Below are positions 16,166 through 25,608 of a stretch of 64,000 nt of DNA, piece after piece; the stretch's first letter is position 1, and the number at the start of each line of letters is the position of its first letter. The notes under the pieces were generated by a model that did not search any database, was not told the origin of the DNA, and saw only the letters and a program-made list of their open reading frames with translations. The position numbers and the translations under genes are program-made. The DNA lies in assembly GCF_045062745.1 (NCBI RefSeq), contig NZ_JBJGED010000036.1, positions 7,655 through 71,654 of the forward strand, read 5' to 3'. This DNA is from Paenibacillus_AA sp045062745 (lineage in GTDB: Bacteria; Bacillota; Bacilli; Paenibacillales; NBRC-103111).

Positions 16166-18544
16166 TTGTCTACTAGTGTCAAATACCGTCATTTAAAAAC
16201 ACCGATCGTTAAAAATCCTACCTTTACATATTGGTGCGGTTTTTCGCTCTTATCTATTTTTTTGTTTATACTTCCTTATTATAAGGGAGTTTTTAATGGT
16301 GGGACTGTTACATTTCAAAAGCCTTTATACGCATTCTTCCTCATATGCTCCGGTATATTGCTAACAGTTGCCATATCAAGCTTTCGCAATAAGCTTAACA
16401 ATTCCCTTTCTTTATTTGCTTTGTGTATTTGGGGATTCCCCTTACTTTACACCCTCTCAATGTTAAACTCCGCTTCCGCATATCAATCCGCAATAATGGT
16501 CATTGTTCATATATCGTACACTGCCCTATTTCTATTAGGTATTTATATGACTCGCGAAGAGAAGGAGAGCAAACCTTTAGAGTTCCTGATATTATCATCA
16601 GGATTTATGATCGCAATATTCGGATTCATGAATATATTCGGTAATGTTCATTATGCGGATGCTATTTATCAACAAAGATTAACTTCTGTGTTCCAATATC
16701 CTAATACATATGCTGCTTTACTGATGGGACTATTGATAAGCAGTTTATATCGCACAAGTAACAATCAGACGGCTAACAGATCGTTTATAGCAACCTCTTT
16801 ATTTGTAATTCCGATCGCTGTTTCCTTTTTTTTAACGTACTCTCGTGGTGCCCTTTTAACCCTTCTAATTGTGGTATTGTTAGTATTATTTCTAATGAAA
16901 AGCTCAAGGCAGATTAGTTTCCTTTTGAATTTTGCCGTTGCAATTGTAATTTCGTTGGAGATATCCGACCTCCTTCATGGAATGTATTTCCTGGATGAGA
17001 GTGCTCCATCGAAATCTTCGATAATAGGCTGGATGATCTTAATAGGAGCCTCCTTATTTTATTATGGGCTAGTCTTTATTCTTAATAAATATTTCGAGCC
17101 TTGGCTGCAAAAACGGATAGGTACCTTCGAAAAACACAGATTTATTGTACCTTTATGCGCCTTATTGATTGGGACTATATTATTGTTTTCTTTAACTTAT
17201 TTGAACTTTTCCTTTTTACCCGATTCTATAGCAAAAAAGATTGAGAATATTAACTTTAAACAAAGCAGCGTGCTGGAAAGAGGAACATTTTATAAAGATT
17301 CCATAAAAATACTTAAAGACAATCCGATGATAGGAGCTGGAGGAGGAGCATGGTCCGCATTATTTGAAAAATACCAAAGCAATCCTTACGTCAGTAGACA
17401 AGCTCATAACTACTTCCTGCAGAATATGGTGGAGACTGGAATACTCGGACTGTCATTTTCCATAATATTATTTGTACTGCTATTCTCATTATTCATTCGA
17501 TTCGCAGTAAGAAACGGGATAAATTCAATAACCTTTTTTATCATTCCATTCTCAATTCTCGCCCATAGTATGCTTGATTTTAATATGAGCTTTATTTTTA
17601 TAGGCGGACTTGTTTTTTTGTGCTTGGGTGCAATGATCGGGCAAGTAAGCATGAAGTCCATCTCCATGCCTAATATCTATACTCAATTTAAGAAGAAAAT
17701 TTATCCAACCTTATTATGTATTCTATCTATCAGTTTATTGGTTATATCTATGCTACTATTACGAGCACATAACCAATACACAACTGCTGTTGCTTTGTTA
17801 CAAGCATCCAAGCCGGTTGATCAAGTGTTTCAGTCCTTGGATAAAGCAATAAATACATTTCCTAAAAATCCGGAGTACAGCCTGTTAAAATCAAACTTAT
17901 TGCTGCAGTTATTTACACAAACCAATCAGGAGAAATTCGCAGATGATGCTGCAAGGATAATTAATCAATTGAAGAGAGTTGAACCGTACAACCGGTTCAA
18001 TATTGAAGAAGAATATAACCTTTATATGAAGAGAAAACAGTACTCACAAGCTTTGGAATTAATAAAAGGAGCAATGAATACCCATCCTTGGGAAATCAGC
18101 TTTTACGATCGGAATATTGCTTTGAATTTAACTCTTGGCAACGAAATCTATACCTCTAATCCAAGCGACCCCAGTCAGAACAAGTATTGGAATCAAGCCA
18201 TTGAAACTTACATGGAAGTAATTAGAAGAGAAGAGATCATCAGGATGTTGCCTGCTGAACAAGTAAAAGGTAACCCGTTTACGCTTTCTGACAATACATA
18301 TTTATCCTTGGGCCAAATCTATTATCTGTCAGGGAAATATCAAGAAACTCATGATTTGCTCTATCCATTGCGTTCAAGGGTTCTTGATAATATGAATGAG
18401 GAGCTCAATCGCAAGATTGCTAGGTGGTATATTGCCGCTATAACCAAATTAGGCAGGCATGATACTGTATTACTAGATAAACTTACATCAATCGATTCTA
18501 ATGAGAACAAGAACATTGATGATTTGATTAATATTAGAAAGTAA
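16166..18544 (+). CDS. O-antigen ligase/polymerase with C-terminal TPR region (Wzy-TPR)
   Basis: A large membrane protein of about 792 residues. Residues 1-510 hold around a dozen transmembrane helices with the ligase signatures QYPNTYAALLMGLL and SVLERGTFYKDSIKILKDNP, then GAGGGAWSALFE and RQAHNYFLQNMVETG. Residues about 535-794 are a soluble domain with TPR-like helical repeats (LKSNLLLQLFTQTNQEKFAD and on). This combination is common in Firmicutes surface-polysaccharide and glycoprotein loci. I chose the TTG at 16166: AGGAGG lies eight bases before it but only two bases before the ATG at 16160. First gene of a three-gene plus-strand operon. Whether it polymerises units or ligates finished glycan to protein is not settled by sequence. 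Confidence 0.85.
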   Translation: MSTSVKYRHLKTPIVKNPTFTYWCGFSLLSIFLFILPYYKGVFNGGTVTFQKPLYAFFLICSGILLTVAISSFRNKLNNSLSLFALCIWGFPLLYTLSMLNSASAYQSAIMVIVHISYTALFLLGIYMTREEKESKPLEFLILSSGFMIAIFGFMNIFGNVHYADAIYQQRLTSVFQYPNTYAALLMGLLISSLYRTSNNQTANRSFIATSLFVIPIAVSFFLTYSRGALLTLLIVVLLVLFLMKSSRQISFLLNFAVAIVISLEISDLLHGMYFLDESAPSKSSIIGWMILIGASLFYYGLVFILNKYFEPWLQKRIGTFEKHRFIVPLCALLIGTILLFSLTYLNFSFLPDSIAKKIENINFKQSSVLERGTFYKDSIKILKDNPMIGAGGGAWSALFEKYQSNPYVSRQAHNYFLQNMVETGILGLSFSIILFVLLFSLFIRFAVRNGINSITFFIIPFSILAHSMLDFNMSFIFIGGLVFLCLGAMIGQVSMKSISMPNIYTQFKKKIYPTLLCILSISLLVISMLLLRAHNQYTTAVALLQASKPVDQVFQSLDKAINTFPKNPEYSLLKSNLLLQLFTQTNQEKFADDAARIINQLKRVEPYNRFNIEEEYNLYMKRKQYSQALELIKGAMNTHPWEISFYDRNIALNLTLGNEIYTSNPSDPSQNKYWNQAIETYMEVIRREEIIRMLPAEQVKGNPFTLSDNTYLSLGQIYYLSGKYQETHDLLYPLRSRVLDNMNEELNRKIARWYIAAITKLGRHDTVLLDKLTSIDSNENKNIDDLINIRK

Positions 18545-18575
18545 GCAACCAGAACTAATGAAGGAGGCTTTTCAA

Positions 18576-19520
18576 TTGGCTAATGAAATTAGTTTGAGAG
18601 AGATTATTCAGGATGCTTGGCGAAATAAAATATGGATTGCTTTAGTGATTATTTGTGCAATGTTTATTGCCGGGGGTTACTCATATATGCAACCTTCCAT
18701 ATTTGAAAGTACTTCTATTGTAAGTCTAGTCCCTTCGGAAAAAGATGCAAAAACGAGTGATTTATCTTCCGCGAAAGAACAGGTGAAAAGTAAATTTACC
18801 ACAAGCAAAATAATAAATGGATTAAAATTGGATCCGACAAAGTACACGATTGACTCTCTTATGAACAATATCTCAGTAGAGTCCCTGCCTAATTCAAGCT
18901 ATATAAGTATTAAAGTTAAAGGAACTGATAATCAGGTTACAACAGACATTGCAAACTTATTGGCATTTAGTACCGGCTCGAACATTGAAATATTAAAACA
19001 CTTAAGCAAACAAACCGAACAAAAAGCGAAACTCGAAGAAGTAAAAAGCAGCATGCAAATTGTCGAATCAGAACTAAATGAAGTCAGTAAATTGATCCAA
19101 GTTACTCCCCAAATTCTTAATACAAAGAAAGCCTTGGCGGATGATACATATCTAGTTAATGGAAAACAGTTGGGTGCATTGCAGTTGTCAAATGAAGAAA
19201 TAAATCCTGTTTATCTTTCTCTGCAATCCAGACAAGCTGATGCTACTGTACAGAAATCAAAGCTAAATAGCGAAGAAGCGTCCCTTAATGAAGACATACA
19301 GTCACATAAGAAAACTATAGCTGAACTTGAACAACAATCTATTAATGGTAAACCTTATGACTTTAATTACGTAATGATAACTCCGGCAATCGTGCCTGCA
19401 GTTCCTATTGGTCCAGCTAAACTCATTACCACTGTACTGGGGGGAGCTATTGCACTATTATTAGCACTCTTCTTTCTCGTTATCCGAGCGTACTGGATCC
19501 GGAATCAAACGAGTAATTAG
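18576..19520 (+). CDS. Wzz/YveK-type chain-length determinant protein
   Basis: About 314 residues. Two transmembrane helices (about residues 17-36 and 285-306) frame an extracytoplasmic domain with coiled-coil stretches (SKQTEQKAKLEEVKSSMQIV). A proline-rich segment VPAVPIGPAKLI precedes the second helix, as usual in polysaccharide co-polymerases. There is no attached kinase domain. The start is the TTG at 18576, since an AAGGAGG site lies eight bases before it; the ATG at 18558 would overlap that site. It should set chain length of the polymer made by the adjacent Wzy-TPR. Confidence 0.82.
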   Translation: MANEISLREIIQDAWRNKIWIALVIICAMFIAGGYSYMQPSIFESTSIVSLVPSEKDAKTSDLSSAKEQVKSKFTTSKIINGLKLDPTKYTIDSLMNNISVESLPNSSYISIKVKGTDNQVTTDIANLLAFSTGSNIEILKHLSKQTEQKAKLEEVKSSMQIVESELNEVSKLIQVTPQILNTKKALADDTYLVNGKQLGALQLSNEEINPVYLSLQSRQADATVQKSKLNSEEASLNEDIQSHKKTIAELEQQSINGKPYDFNYVMITPAIVPAVPIGPAKLITTVLGGAIALLLALFFLVIRAYWIRNQTSN

Positions 19521-19540
19521 TAAAGGAGTTTATTGCAATT

Positions 19541-20476
19541 ATGAAGATATTGGTTACAGGCGGAGCAGGCTTCATTGCTTCAAATATTGTTGATGAGCTC
19601 ATCTCACTTGGTCACAGCGTAGCCGTTCTGGATAATTTGTCGTCAGGCCATAAAGCGTTTATTAACCCTCAAGCACATTTACTTCAAGCCGATATCGATG
19701 ACTCCAAGATTGGTACTTATATTAAAGAGTTTCGGCCTGAGCTGCTAATTCATCATGCAGCACAAATTGACGTCCAGAACTCAATGTTAGATTCAGTACA
19801 TGATGCGCGTGTTAATATTCTTGGAACTCTCAATGTCCTGGAATGCTGCAAAAATTATATCAGAAAAGTTGTATATGCTTCTTCCGCTGCTGTGTACGGA
19901 GTACCAAAATACATTCCAATAGATGAAGCCCACCCGATAAATCCAATATCTAATTATGGGATTTCAAAATATACACCGGAAAGTTATTTGAGAGTTTATT
20001 CAGAGCGCTTTGGGATTCCATACACAATACTTCGTTATGGCAATGTCTTTGGAATCCGCCAAGACCCAAATGGCGAAGGCGGTGTAGTTTCTGTTTTTCT
20101 AGACAAATTATTAAACGGTCATCGCCCAATTATTTATGGAGATGGTGAAAATACCAGAGACTTCATATTCGTCAAGGACGTAGTAAAAGCAAACATACAG
20201 TCTTTATATACAGGCGATAACCGCGTGTTAAATATCAGTTGCGGCAAACAAACCTCGGTAAACCAGCTCTTAGCCGAAATGTGTTCCATATTAAATGTAC
20301 CATTCAATCCCATTTATCAGCCTAATCGACCTGGAGATATTATCCATAGCTGCTTAGACAATACGTTGGCGAAGCAGATATTAGATTGGGAGCCGGAATT
20401 CTCGATAAAAGAAGGCGTCAAACAGACAATAAATTACTACTTAAATCAAAAAATAGAAGCGGTTGGGCAGGGATAG
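19541..20476 (+). CDS. UDP-sugar 4-epimerase-like SDR enzyme
   Basis: A 311-residue extended short-chain dehydrogenase. NAD is bound at TGGAGFIASNIVDEL (residues 7-21). The catalytic Ser/Tyr/Lys are in ASSAAVYG and NYGISKYTPE. FGIRQDPNGEGGVV and GDGENTRDFIFVKDV are typical of UDP-glucose/GlcNAc 4-epimerases. It probably supplies UDP-Gal or UDP-GalNAc for the glycan. Last gene of the plus-strand operon; its stop codon falls in the loop of the terminator hairpin. Confidence 0.88.
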   Translation: MKILVTGGAGFIASNIVDELISLGHSVAVLDNLSSGHKAFINPQAHLLQADIDDSKIGTYIKEFRPELLIHHAAQIDVQNSMLDSVHDARVNILGTLNVLECCKNYIRKVVYASSAAVYGVPKYIPIDEAHPINPISNYGISKYTPESYLRVYSERFGIPYTILRYGNVFGIRQDPNGEGGVVSVFLDKLLNGHRPIIYGDGENTRDFIFVKDVVKANIQSLYTGDNRVLNISCGKQTSVNQLLAEMCSILNVPFNPIYQPNRPGDIIHSCLDNTLAKQILDWEPEFSIKEGVKQTINYYLNQKIEAVGQG

Positions 20477-20494
20477 CTCCCTGCTCAACCGCTT
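20457..20494. terminator. Bidirectional terminator between converging genes
   Basis: A strong hairpin pairs AAGCGGTTGGGCAGGGA with TCCCTGCTCAACCGCTT (one mismatch) and a four-base loop, followed by T residues on either strand. It serves both the epimerase gene and the converging manC. Confidence 0.88.
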
Positions 20495-20510
20495 TTACAA
20501 AGCATAACTG

Positions 20511-21863
20511 TTAATTAACATGACTATACCAATCAAAAGGAAAATGTACGATATCTTCTTCGACGATTTTTCCGGTTTGAACTTCAATCAACTCCATGTT
20601 CTCATGAGCTAAGATACCGTGTTTAATCTTGGGATAGATTTTAACCACATCATTGACACTAACTTGTATTCGTTCCCCGTCAATGATGACCTCTCCACTC
20701 CCGCTGATTATGGTCCATATCTCGGTCCGGTAAAAATGAGCCTGATACCCAAAGGTTTCCCCGGCTGATAAACTGATCCTTTTGGTCAAAACCTCATTCC
20801 CGTCGCCAAGCTTGGTATAATCCAACACCCTATAGGAGCCCCATAAACTTTCCTCATACATGGGACGGTGGTCGAAGCGGATTAAGTCTTTCAGCCTTGG
20901 ACTAGCCCCCTTGTCGGAAACCAATACTCCGTCGGGACTTACAGCGACAACCGCATTAGAGAGGCCTAACACGACCACAGGAATATCCAGTTCGTTTATT
21001 AAATGAGTATTGAAAGAGTCATCACTAAGAATGCCATTTCCAATCAGACTTGTATCCATTTCTTCAGTGAGCGTGTTCCAGGTACCAAGGTCTTTCCAAT
21101 CCCCTTCATAAGGAAGGACGACGATTTGGGACTCTTGCTCTACGATTTCATAATCAAAGCTGATCTTGGGTAACCGATGATACTGCTTCAAAAGCTGCTC
21201 ATACTGAACCGGCAGCCCTTTTTCCAACAAAGCATGAACAATATATTCCAGTTTAAAGGCGAACACACCGCAGTTCCACAATGCATTATTATCCTCAATT
21301 AGAACAATCGCCTGCTCTTCCGTCGGCTTCTCCTTAAATTGCTTCACCTGATAGTAAGACGACTGAGCAAATCCATCCTCAGGAACAATATAACCGTACT
21401 TGGACGATGGATATGTAGGACGAACCCCCATTAAGGCAAGTCGAGCCGAAGATGCTTGCAAGACGGCTTGCAAATCTTTCAGTCTATTAAAAAAGTGATC
21501 ATCCACATAAGGATCCACCGGAAGAATAACGACCACTTCATCCAAACTGACCCCTTGAATCGAATATAAATAAGATGCAGCCAAGGCAATGGCCGGAAAA
21601 GTGTCTCTTCGTTCCGGTTCGATTAGGATAGGCACATTCATGCCGATCTGATGATGAAGCATGTCCACTTGAGTGGGATTTGTGGCAATAATGGAGGAAT
21701 CCGCTAATCCACATACCTCCAATTGCTGCCAAACGCGCTGCACCATTGACTCCATCTGCCTAGACTTGTTCTCCAGTATCTTCAAGAATTGTTTGGATCT
21801 AGCATCATTGGACAATGGCCAAAGTCGTTTCCCTGAGCCGCCTGATAATAAGACAAGCTTCAT
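20511..21863 (-). CDS. manC: Mannose-1-phosphate guanylyltransferase (ManC, with C-terminal cupin-like domain)
   Basis: Makes GDP-mannose from mannose-1-phosphate and GTP. The nucleotidyltransferase signature LSGGSGKRLWPLSNDARSKQ is at the N-terminus, followed by EPERRDTFPAIALA and the active-site region EKPTEEQA. The C-terminal part (from about residue 330) matches the phosphomannose-isomerase-like cupin of bifunctional enzymes, but the usual QMHHHRSEHW metal site reads YQAHFYRTEIW, so isomerase activity is doubtful. The ATG at 21863 is chosen because GGAGGG lies seven bases upstream. It heads toward GDP-mannose-derived deoxysugars with gmd upstream; the gene between them is broken. Confidence 0.92.
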   Translation of the reverse strand: MKLVLLSGGSGKRLWPLSNDARSKQFLKILENKSRQMESMVQRVWQQLEVCGLADSSIIATNPTQVDMLHHQIGMNVPILIEPERRDTFPAIALAASYLYSIQGVSLDEVVVILPVDPYVDDHFFNRLKDLQAVLQASSARLALMGVRPTYPSSKYGYIVPEDGFAQSSYYQVKQFKEKPTEEQAIVLIEDNNALWNCGVFAFKLEYIVHALLEKGLPVQYEQLLKQYHRLPKISFDYEIVEQESQIVVLPYEGDWKDLGTWNTLTEEMDTSLIGNGILSDDSFNTHLINELDIPVVVLGLSNAVVAVSPDGVLVSDKGASPRLKDLIRFDHRPMYEESLWGSYRVLDYTKLGDGNEVLTKRISLSAGETFGYQAHFYRTEIWTIISGSGEVIIDGERIQVSVNDVVKIYPKIKHGILAHENMELIEVQTGKIVEEDIVHFPFDWYSHVN

Positions 21864-21891
21864 TGGCAAACCCTCCATTCAAAAAAGAATC

Positions 21892-22252
21892 TTATGATTG
21901 TTTCAGATACCACTGATATGTCGACTTCAGGCCGTCACTTAGTGAGATCTACCTGGTATGCCGAGTCAATAACGTTTGTTTGTATCATCAAATTGTCGCG
22001 AATAAAGTCAGCGGGATAATTGTTATTTGCAATAATCCCTCCGACCTTTGCAGCTGCAAGGAAAACATAGTCCGGTCTCTCTTCATTGAAGTAGCTCAAC
22101 ACTTGTCTATTGTCCCTTAAGTCGACTTCCTTGCTGGTTCGATAAAGAAGATTACTGTACCCTTGAGAATCCAAGTATCTTAATATAGCGGATCCTACAA
22201 GACCCTTATGGCCGGCCACGTATATTTTGTCCGACGGCTTCATCTGACTCAC
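21892..22252 (-). pseudogene. fcl: GDP-L-fucose synthase with large internal deletion
   Basis: The first about 100 codons are a clean GDP-L-fucose synthase N-terminus: KIYVAGHKGLVGSAILRYLD, then FLAAAKVGGIIANNNYPADF. The frame then runs into a stop at 21935. Directly after, in the next frame, comes the family's C-terminal end (ISLSDGLKSTYQWYLKQS, stop at 21892). Roughly 190 codons with the catalytic Tyr/Lys are missing, so the product cannot work. The start overlaps the gmd stop by four bases, so the original operon was gmd-fcl-manC. Loss of this enzyme would leave GDP-4-keto-6-deoxymannose free for other routes such as colitose (34.2-36.3 kb). Confidence 0.9.
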
Positions 22253-23325
22253 TCCTCACCGCAAACAATGGGTTTATGTGATTGAAGCTCTGCTTCCGCC
22301 TCTCTCAGGTCCGCATCGACCATAAGGGATACAAGCTCTTGGAACGACACTTTAGACTTCCAGCCCAGCCTCTGGCGAGCTTTGGATGCATCCCCTAGCA
22401 GTAAATCAACCTCCGTAGGTCTGAAATATTCAGGGTCCACTGAAACGACAACCTCCCCCGTCTCTTCGTTAATACCTACCTCCTCGATCCCCATGCCTTT
22501 CCAAACCACTTTAATCCCCACTTGGCTAAAGGCGAGCTCAACAAATTCTCGGACCGTTCGTGTCTCCCCTGTGGCAATGACAAAATCTTCAGGAGTTTCT
22601 TGCTGAAGCATTAACCACATTGCTTCCACATAATCCTTTGCATATCCCCAATCCCGTTTGGCGTCCAAATTGCCCAAATATAGTCTCTCTTGTACACCAA
22701 GGCTAATACGCGCAACGGCTCGGGTGATTTTACGAGTAACAAATGTCTCTCCTCTTAACGGCGACTCATGGTTAAATAAAATACCGTTACAAGCAAATAC
22801 GCCATATGCTTCGCGATAGTTTACTGTAATCCAATACGCATAGAGCTTCGCAGCAGCATAAGGGCTCCTCGGATAAAAAGGGGTTGTCTCCTTCTGCGGC
22901 GTTTCTTGTACCAGTCCATATAACTCGCTCGTAGAGGCTTGATAAAACTTGGTCTTACTTTCCAACCCTAGTATGCGAATCGCTTCAAGCAATCTCAGAG
23001 TACCGATCCCATCCGCGTTCGCCGTATATTCGGGGGTTTCAAATGAAACCGCTACATGGCTTTGGGCGGCTAAATTGTAGATTTCAGCCGGCTGTACTTC
23101 CTGAATAATTCGAATCAGATTCGTAGAATCCGTTAAGTCTCCATAATGAAGAACGAACCGCACATTCTTCTCATGCGGATCCTGATAAAGATGATCAATT
23201 CTTCCTGTATTGAAAGAAGAAGATCGCCTCTTTATCCCATGAACAATATATCCTTTGTCTAGTAAGAATTCAGCCAAATAGGCCCCGTCCTGACCTGTAA
23301 TACCCGTAATTAATGCGACTTTCAT
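22249..23325 (-). CDS. gmd: GDP-mannose 4,6-dehydratase
   Basis: A 358-residue extended SDR converting GDP-mannose to GDP-4-keto-6-deoxymannose. Signatures: ALITGITGQDGAYLAEFLLD, GIKRRSSSFNTGRIDHLYQD, FYQASTSELYGLVQETPQ, the YAAAKLYAYW motif with catalytic Tyr/Lys, and NHESPLRGETFVTRKITRA. Full length. It starts a minus-strand operon with the deleted fcl and manC, with a good promoter upstream. Its product can feed L-fucose (blocked here), perosamine, rhamnose or colitose; the colD/colC pair 11 kb away makes colitose most likely. Confidence 0.97.
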   Translation of the reverse strand: MKVALITGITGQDGAYLAEFLLDKGYIVHGIKRRSSSFNTGRIDHLYQDPHEKNVRFVLHYGDLTDSTNLIRIIQEVQPAEIYNLAAQSHVAVSFETPEYTANADGIGTLRLLEAIRILGLESKTKFYQASTSELYGLVQETPQKETTPFYPRSPYAAAKLYAYWITVNYREAYGVFACNGILFNHESPLRGETFVTRKITRAVARISLGVQERLYLGNLDAKRDWGYAKDYVEAMWLMLQQETPEDFVIATGETRTVREFVELAFSQVGIKVVWKGMGIEEVGINEETGEVVVSVDPEYFRPTEVDLLLGDASKARQRLGWKSKVSFQELVSLMVDADLREAEAELQSHKPIVCGEE

Positions 23326-23383
23326 TTATTTCTCTCTCCCTTTGGTAATTATTATTAGGACAACTAGGTGATTAATTAAGTCG

Positions 23384-23413
23384 ATTATACATGTTAAGTA
23401 TTAAGAATGTCGA
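23384..23413 (-). promoter_or_regulatory. Promoter of the gmd-manC operon
   Basis: On the minus strand a perfect TATAAT is preceded at 18 bases by TCGACA (close to TTGACA), about 60 bases upstream of gmd. Confidence 0.6.
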
Positions 23414-23459
23414 ATTGTTTTGGCCGGCTCTATTGAACACTTTGAGCATGTTGTTGGCC

Positions 23460-23488
23460 TAGACTGATTTGAAGAGGTATCGTATAAT
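23460..23488 (+). promoter_or_regulatory. Promoter of the nonulosonic-acid operon
   Basis: TATAAT (23483-23488) is preceded at 17 bases by TAGACT (four of six matches to TTGACA). It lies about 90 bases before the first gene, leaving a leader of moderate length. With the gmd promoter it forms a divergent control region at 23326-23576. Confidence 0.5.
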
Positions 23489-23576
23489 TACGGTTGGGAG
23501 TTTTTGAATAAACAAGAAGATTTGAAATATTTTTTGTTGCGAATTACGAGGTTTCATATAAAAAACGCAAAAGAGA

Positions 23577-24620
23577 GTGAATGGAATGAATGGTTTCTAT
23601 AAGAATAAAAAAGTACTTATTATCGGAGGGACAGGTACAATTGGGCAAGGTTTATTAGAACAAATTTTAAAAGATGAACCGGCTGTGGTACGGATTTTGT
23701 CCAGAGACGAGCACAAGCAATTCCTCTTACAGCAAAGAATGCGCCAATATGATAACATACGTTACTTAATAGGTGATGTTCGAAGCTTGGAGCGTGTCAT
23801 CCGAGCGATGGAAAGTATTGATTATGTATTTCATGTTGCCGCTATGAAACATGTCCCTTCTTGCGAATATAATCCATATGAAGCCGTGCAAACGAATATA
23901 ATCGGTACGCAAAATGTTATTCGCGCAGCCATCGAGACAGGGATCAAAAAAGTAGTCTTTACAAGCACTGACAAGGCGATTGCCCCTACTAACACTTACG
24001 GTGCAACGAAATTGATGGCCGAACGATTGATAGCAAATGCGCAATACAATAGCGGAGCACATGAAACAGACTTTTCTGTTGTACGATTCGGGAATGTAAT
24101 TGGTTCACGCGGATCGGTAGTTCCATTGTTTTTTTCGCAGATTCAGCGGGAACGTGCCGTTTATGTTACAGACATACATATGACGAGATTTATGATGACT
24201 TTAAATCAAGCGACCTCCTTAACTCTAAAGTCGATGCAACAATCTAGAGGCGGGGAAATATTTGTGTTGAAAATGCCTGTTATTCGTTTGAGTGATTTAG
24301 TACAGGTGGTGATCGAAAAGGCGACAAGAATTTTGAATATTAATCCCGAGGCAATAAAAATCCATGAAATCGGCTTGCGACCTGGTGAGAAAATGTTCGA
24401 GGAGCTAATGACGATTGATGAATCGAACGGTGCTTGGGAGCTTCCGGACATGTTTGTCATTCCAAACCCATTGTTAGAGAGGTCTGTACATTACGATTCC
24501 GCCAATACAGCCGAAATTAAAATGTATAGCTCACATGATGAAGAGCCGATTTCCATTGACTCTGTTAGGACTTTGCTGGAAAGGGAATTCTTTAAGGAAA
24601 TTAGCAGCTATGAAGGATAA
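23577..24620 (+). CDS. PseB-like UDP-N-acetylglucosamine 4,6-dehydratase
   Basis: A 347-residue enzyme of the short CapD/FlaA1 class. NAD is bound at IIGGTGTIGQGLLEQIL. The catalytic region has FTSTDKAIAPTNTYGATKLM, with the Asp/Lys and Tyr/Lys arrangement of inverting dehydratases, then VVRFGNVIGSRGSVVPLF and GLRPGEKMFEEL. In pseudaminic-acid synthesis this type makes UDP-2-acetamido-2,6-dideoxy-4-hexulose. First gene of a ten-gene plus-strand operon; the GTG at 23577 or the ATG at 23586 may be the start. The 3' end overlaps pseG by 11 bases. The neighbours favour the pseudaminic rather than the legionaminic route. Confidence 0.85.
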   Translation: MNGMNGFYKNKKVLIIGGTGTIGQGLLEQILKDEPAVVRILSRDEHKQFLLQQRMRQYDNIRYLIGDVRSLERVIRAMESIDYVFHVAAMKHVPSCEYNPYEAVQTNIIGTQNVIRAAIETGIKKVVFTSTDKAIAPTNTYGATKLMAERLIANAQYNSGAHETDFSVVRFGNVIGSRGSVVPLFFSQIQRERAVYVTDIHMTRFMMTLNQATSLTLKSMQQSRGGEIFVLKMPVIRLSDLVQVVIEKATRILNINPEAIKIHEIGLRPGEKMFEELMTIDESNGAWELPDMFVIPNPLLERSVHYDSANTAEIKMYSSHDEEPISIDSVRTLLEREFFKEISSYEG

Positions 24621-25593
24621 GATTGCTTTCTTAGTAGCGATAGGTAACCGAATAGGCACCGGACATTACAGAAGAATGTGGAATGTAAATAAATATTTTC
24701 GGAGCAAGGGTGTCCAAACTTTATTCTTCGCTGTTTCCGAAGTTAATTCCACGCAATTGGAACATGAAGTTATGCAGCTTGATGAGTTGGGACAATTGAA
24801 AGATCATTTAATAGAAAATAAAGTAGAGAAAATAATAATAGACATTCCTGCCCTTTATTATTATGATCCTATTTTCACAACGATTCGCTCTCTAGGCGTA
24901 CAAATAACTTGGATTAATGATAGCGCGGAAGCTCGTATTCAAGCTGGAGAAAAGTTAATTTCATGTAGTTTGAATTTTGATTCACAACAATCAGACGATT
25001 ATGTTTTTTATGGCTTAAAATACGTTATATTAAATCCGCTTATATCCGAACTCGCTTCAACCCAACGAATGATTCAACCCAAAATCAAGAAAGTATTGGT
25101 ATCGTTCGGCGGTACGGATCCCAATGGTATAACTTTGCGCCTATTAAACCTATTAGACGGAATGAAAGGTATTTGGGATAACAATCTAGAGATAGACGTC
25201 ATATTAGGCAGCTCGAATATAGACTTGTCATCCTTACATACTGACAAATTTCCATATAAAATGTATGTTCACCAATACATACAAGATATGGCCGGCAAGT
25301 TATTGTCCTCTGACTTGGCCTTCATTTCGGGAGGCATGACTATGTATGAAGCTTGTTCATTGGGTACCCCCTCTATCATTATTAATCAAAATTCGGAGCA
25401 AAATGACGAAGCGGCTTCGTTTCATAACAGAGGCGCTGTGTATAATTTAGGGAGCTACAATCAGCTTAATGCAGTTTCATTACATGATGCAATTACGCAT
25501 ATTCAAGGACAAACGATCCGGGAACAGATGTCCAAAGAGGCAAAAAGTTTAATTGACGGCAAGGGAATCGAGAGGATATTTCAAATTGTTTGA
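24610..25593 (+). CDS. PseG/SpsG-like UDP-sugar hydrolase
   Basis: A GT-B fold nucleotide-sugar hydrolase of about 327 residues that removes UDP from a diamino-trideoxy sugar before condensation with phosphoenolpyruvate. The N-terminal IGNRIGTGHYRRM carries the glycine-rich GTGH motif, with VLVSFGGTDPNGITLRLL in the middle and AFISGGMTMYEACSLGTPSI in the C-terminal half, as in PseG and Bacillus SpsG. I start at the ATG at 24610 (MKDKIAFLVAIG), since homologues begin there and the longer frame lies inside the preceding gene. Confidence 0.83.
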   Translation: MKDKIAFLVAIGNRIGTGHYRRMWNVNKYFRSKGVQTLFFAVSEVNSTQLEHEVMQLDELGQLKDHLIENKVEKIIIDIPALYYYDPIFTTIRSLGVQITWINDSAEARIQAGEKLISCSLNFDSQQSDDYVFYGLKYVILNPLISELASTQRMIQPKIKKVLVSFGGTDPNGITLRLLNLLDGMKGIWDNNLEIDVILGSSNIDLSSLHTDKFPYKMYVHQYIQDMAGKLLSSDLAFISGGMTMYEACSLGTPSIIINQNSEQNDEAASFHNRGAVYNLGSYNQLNAVSLHDAITHIQGQTIREQMSKEAKSLIDGKGIERIFQIV

Positions 25594-25608
25594 GAGAAGG
25601 TTCGTATA

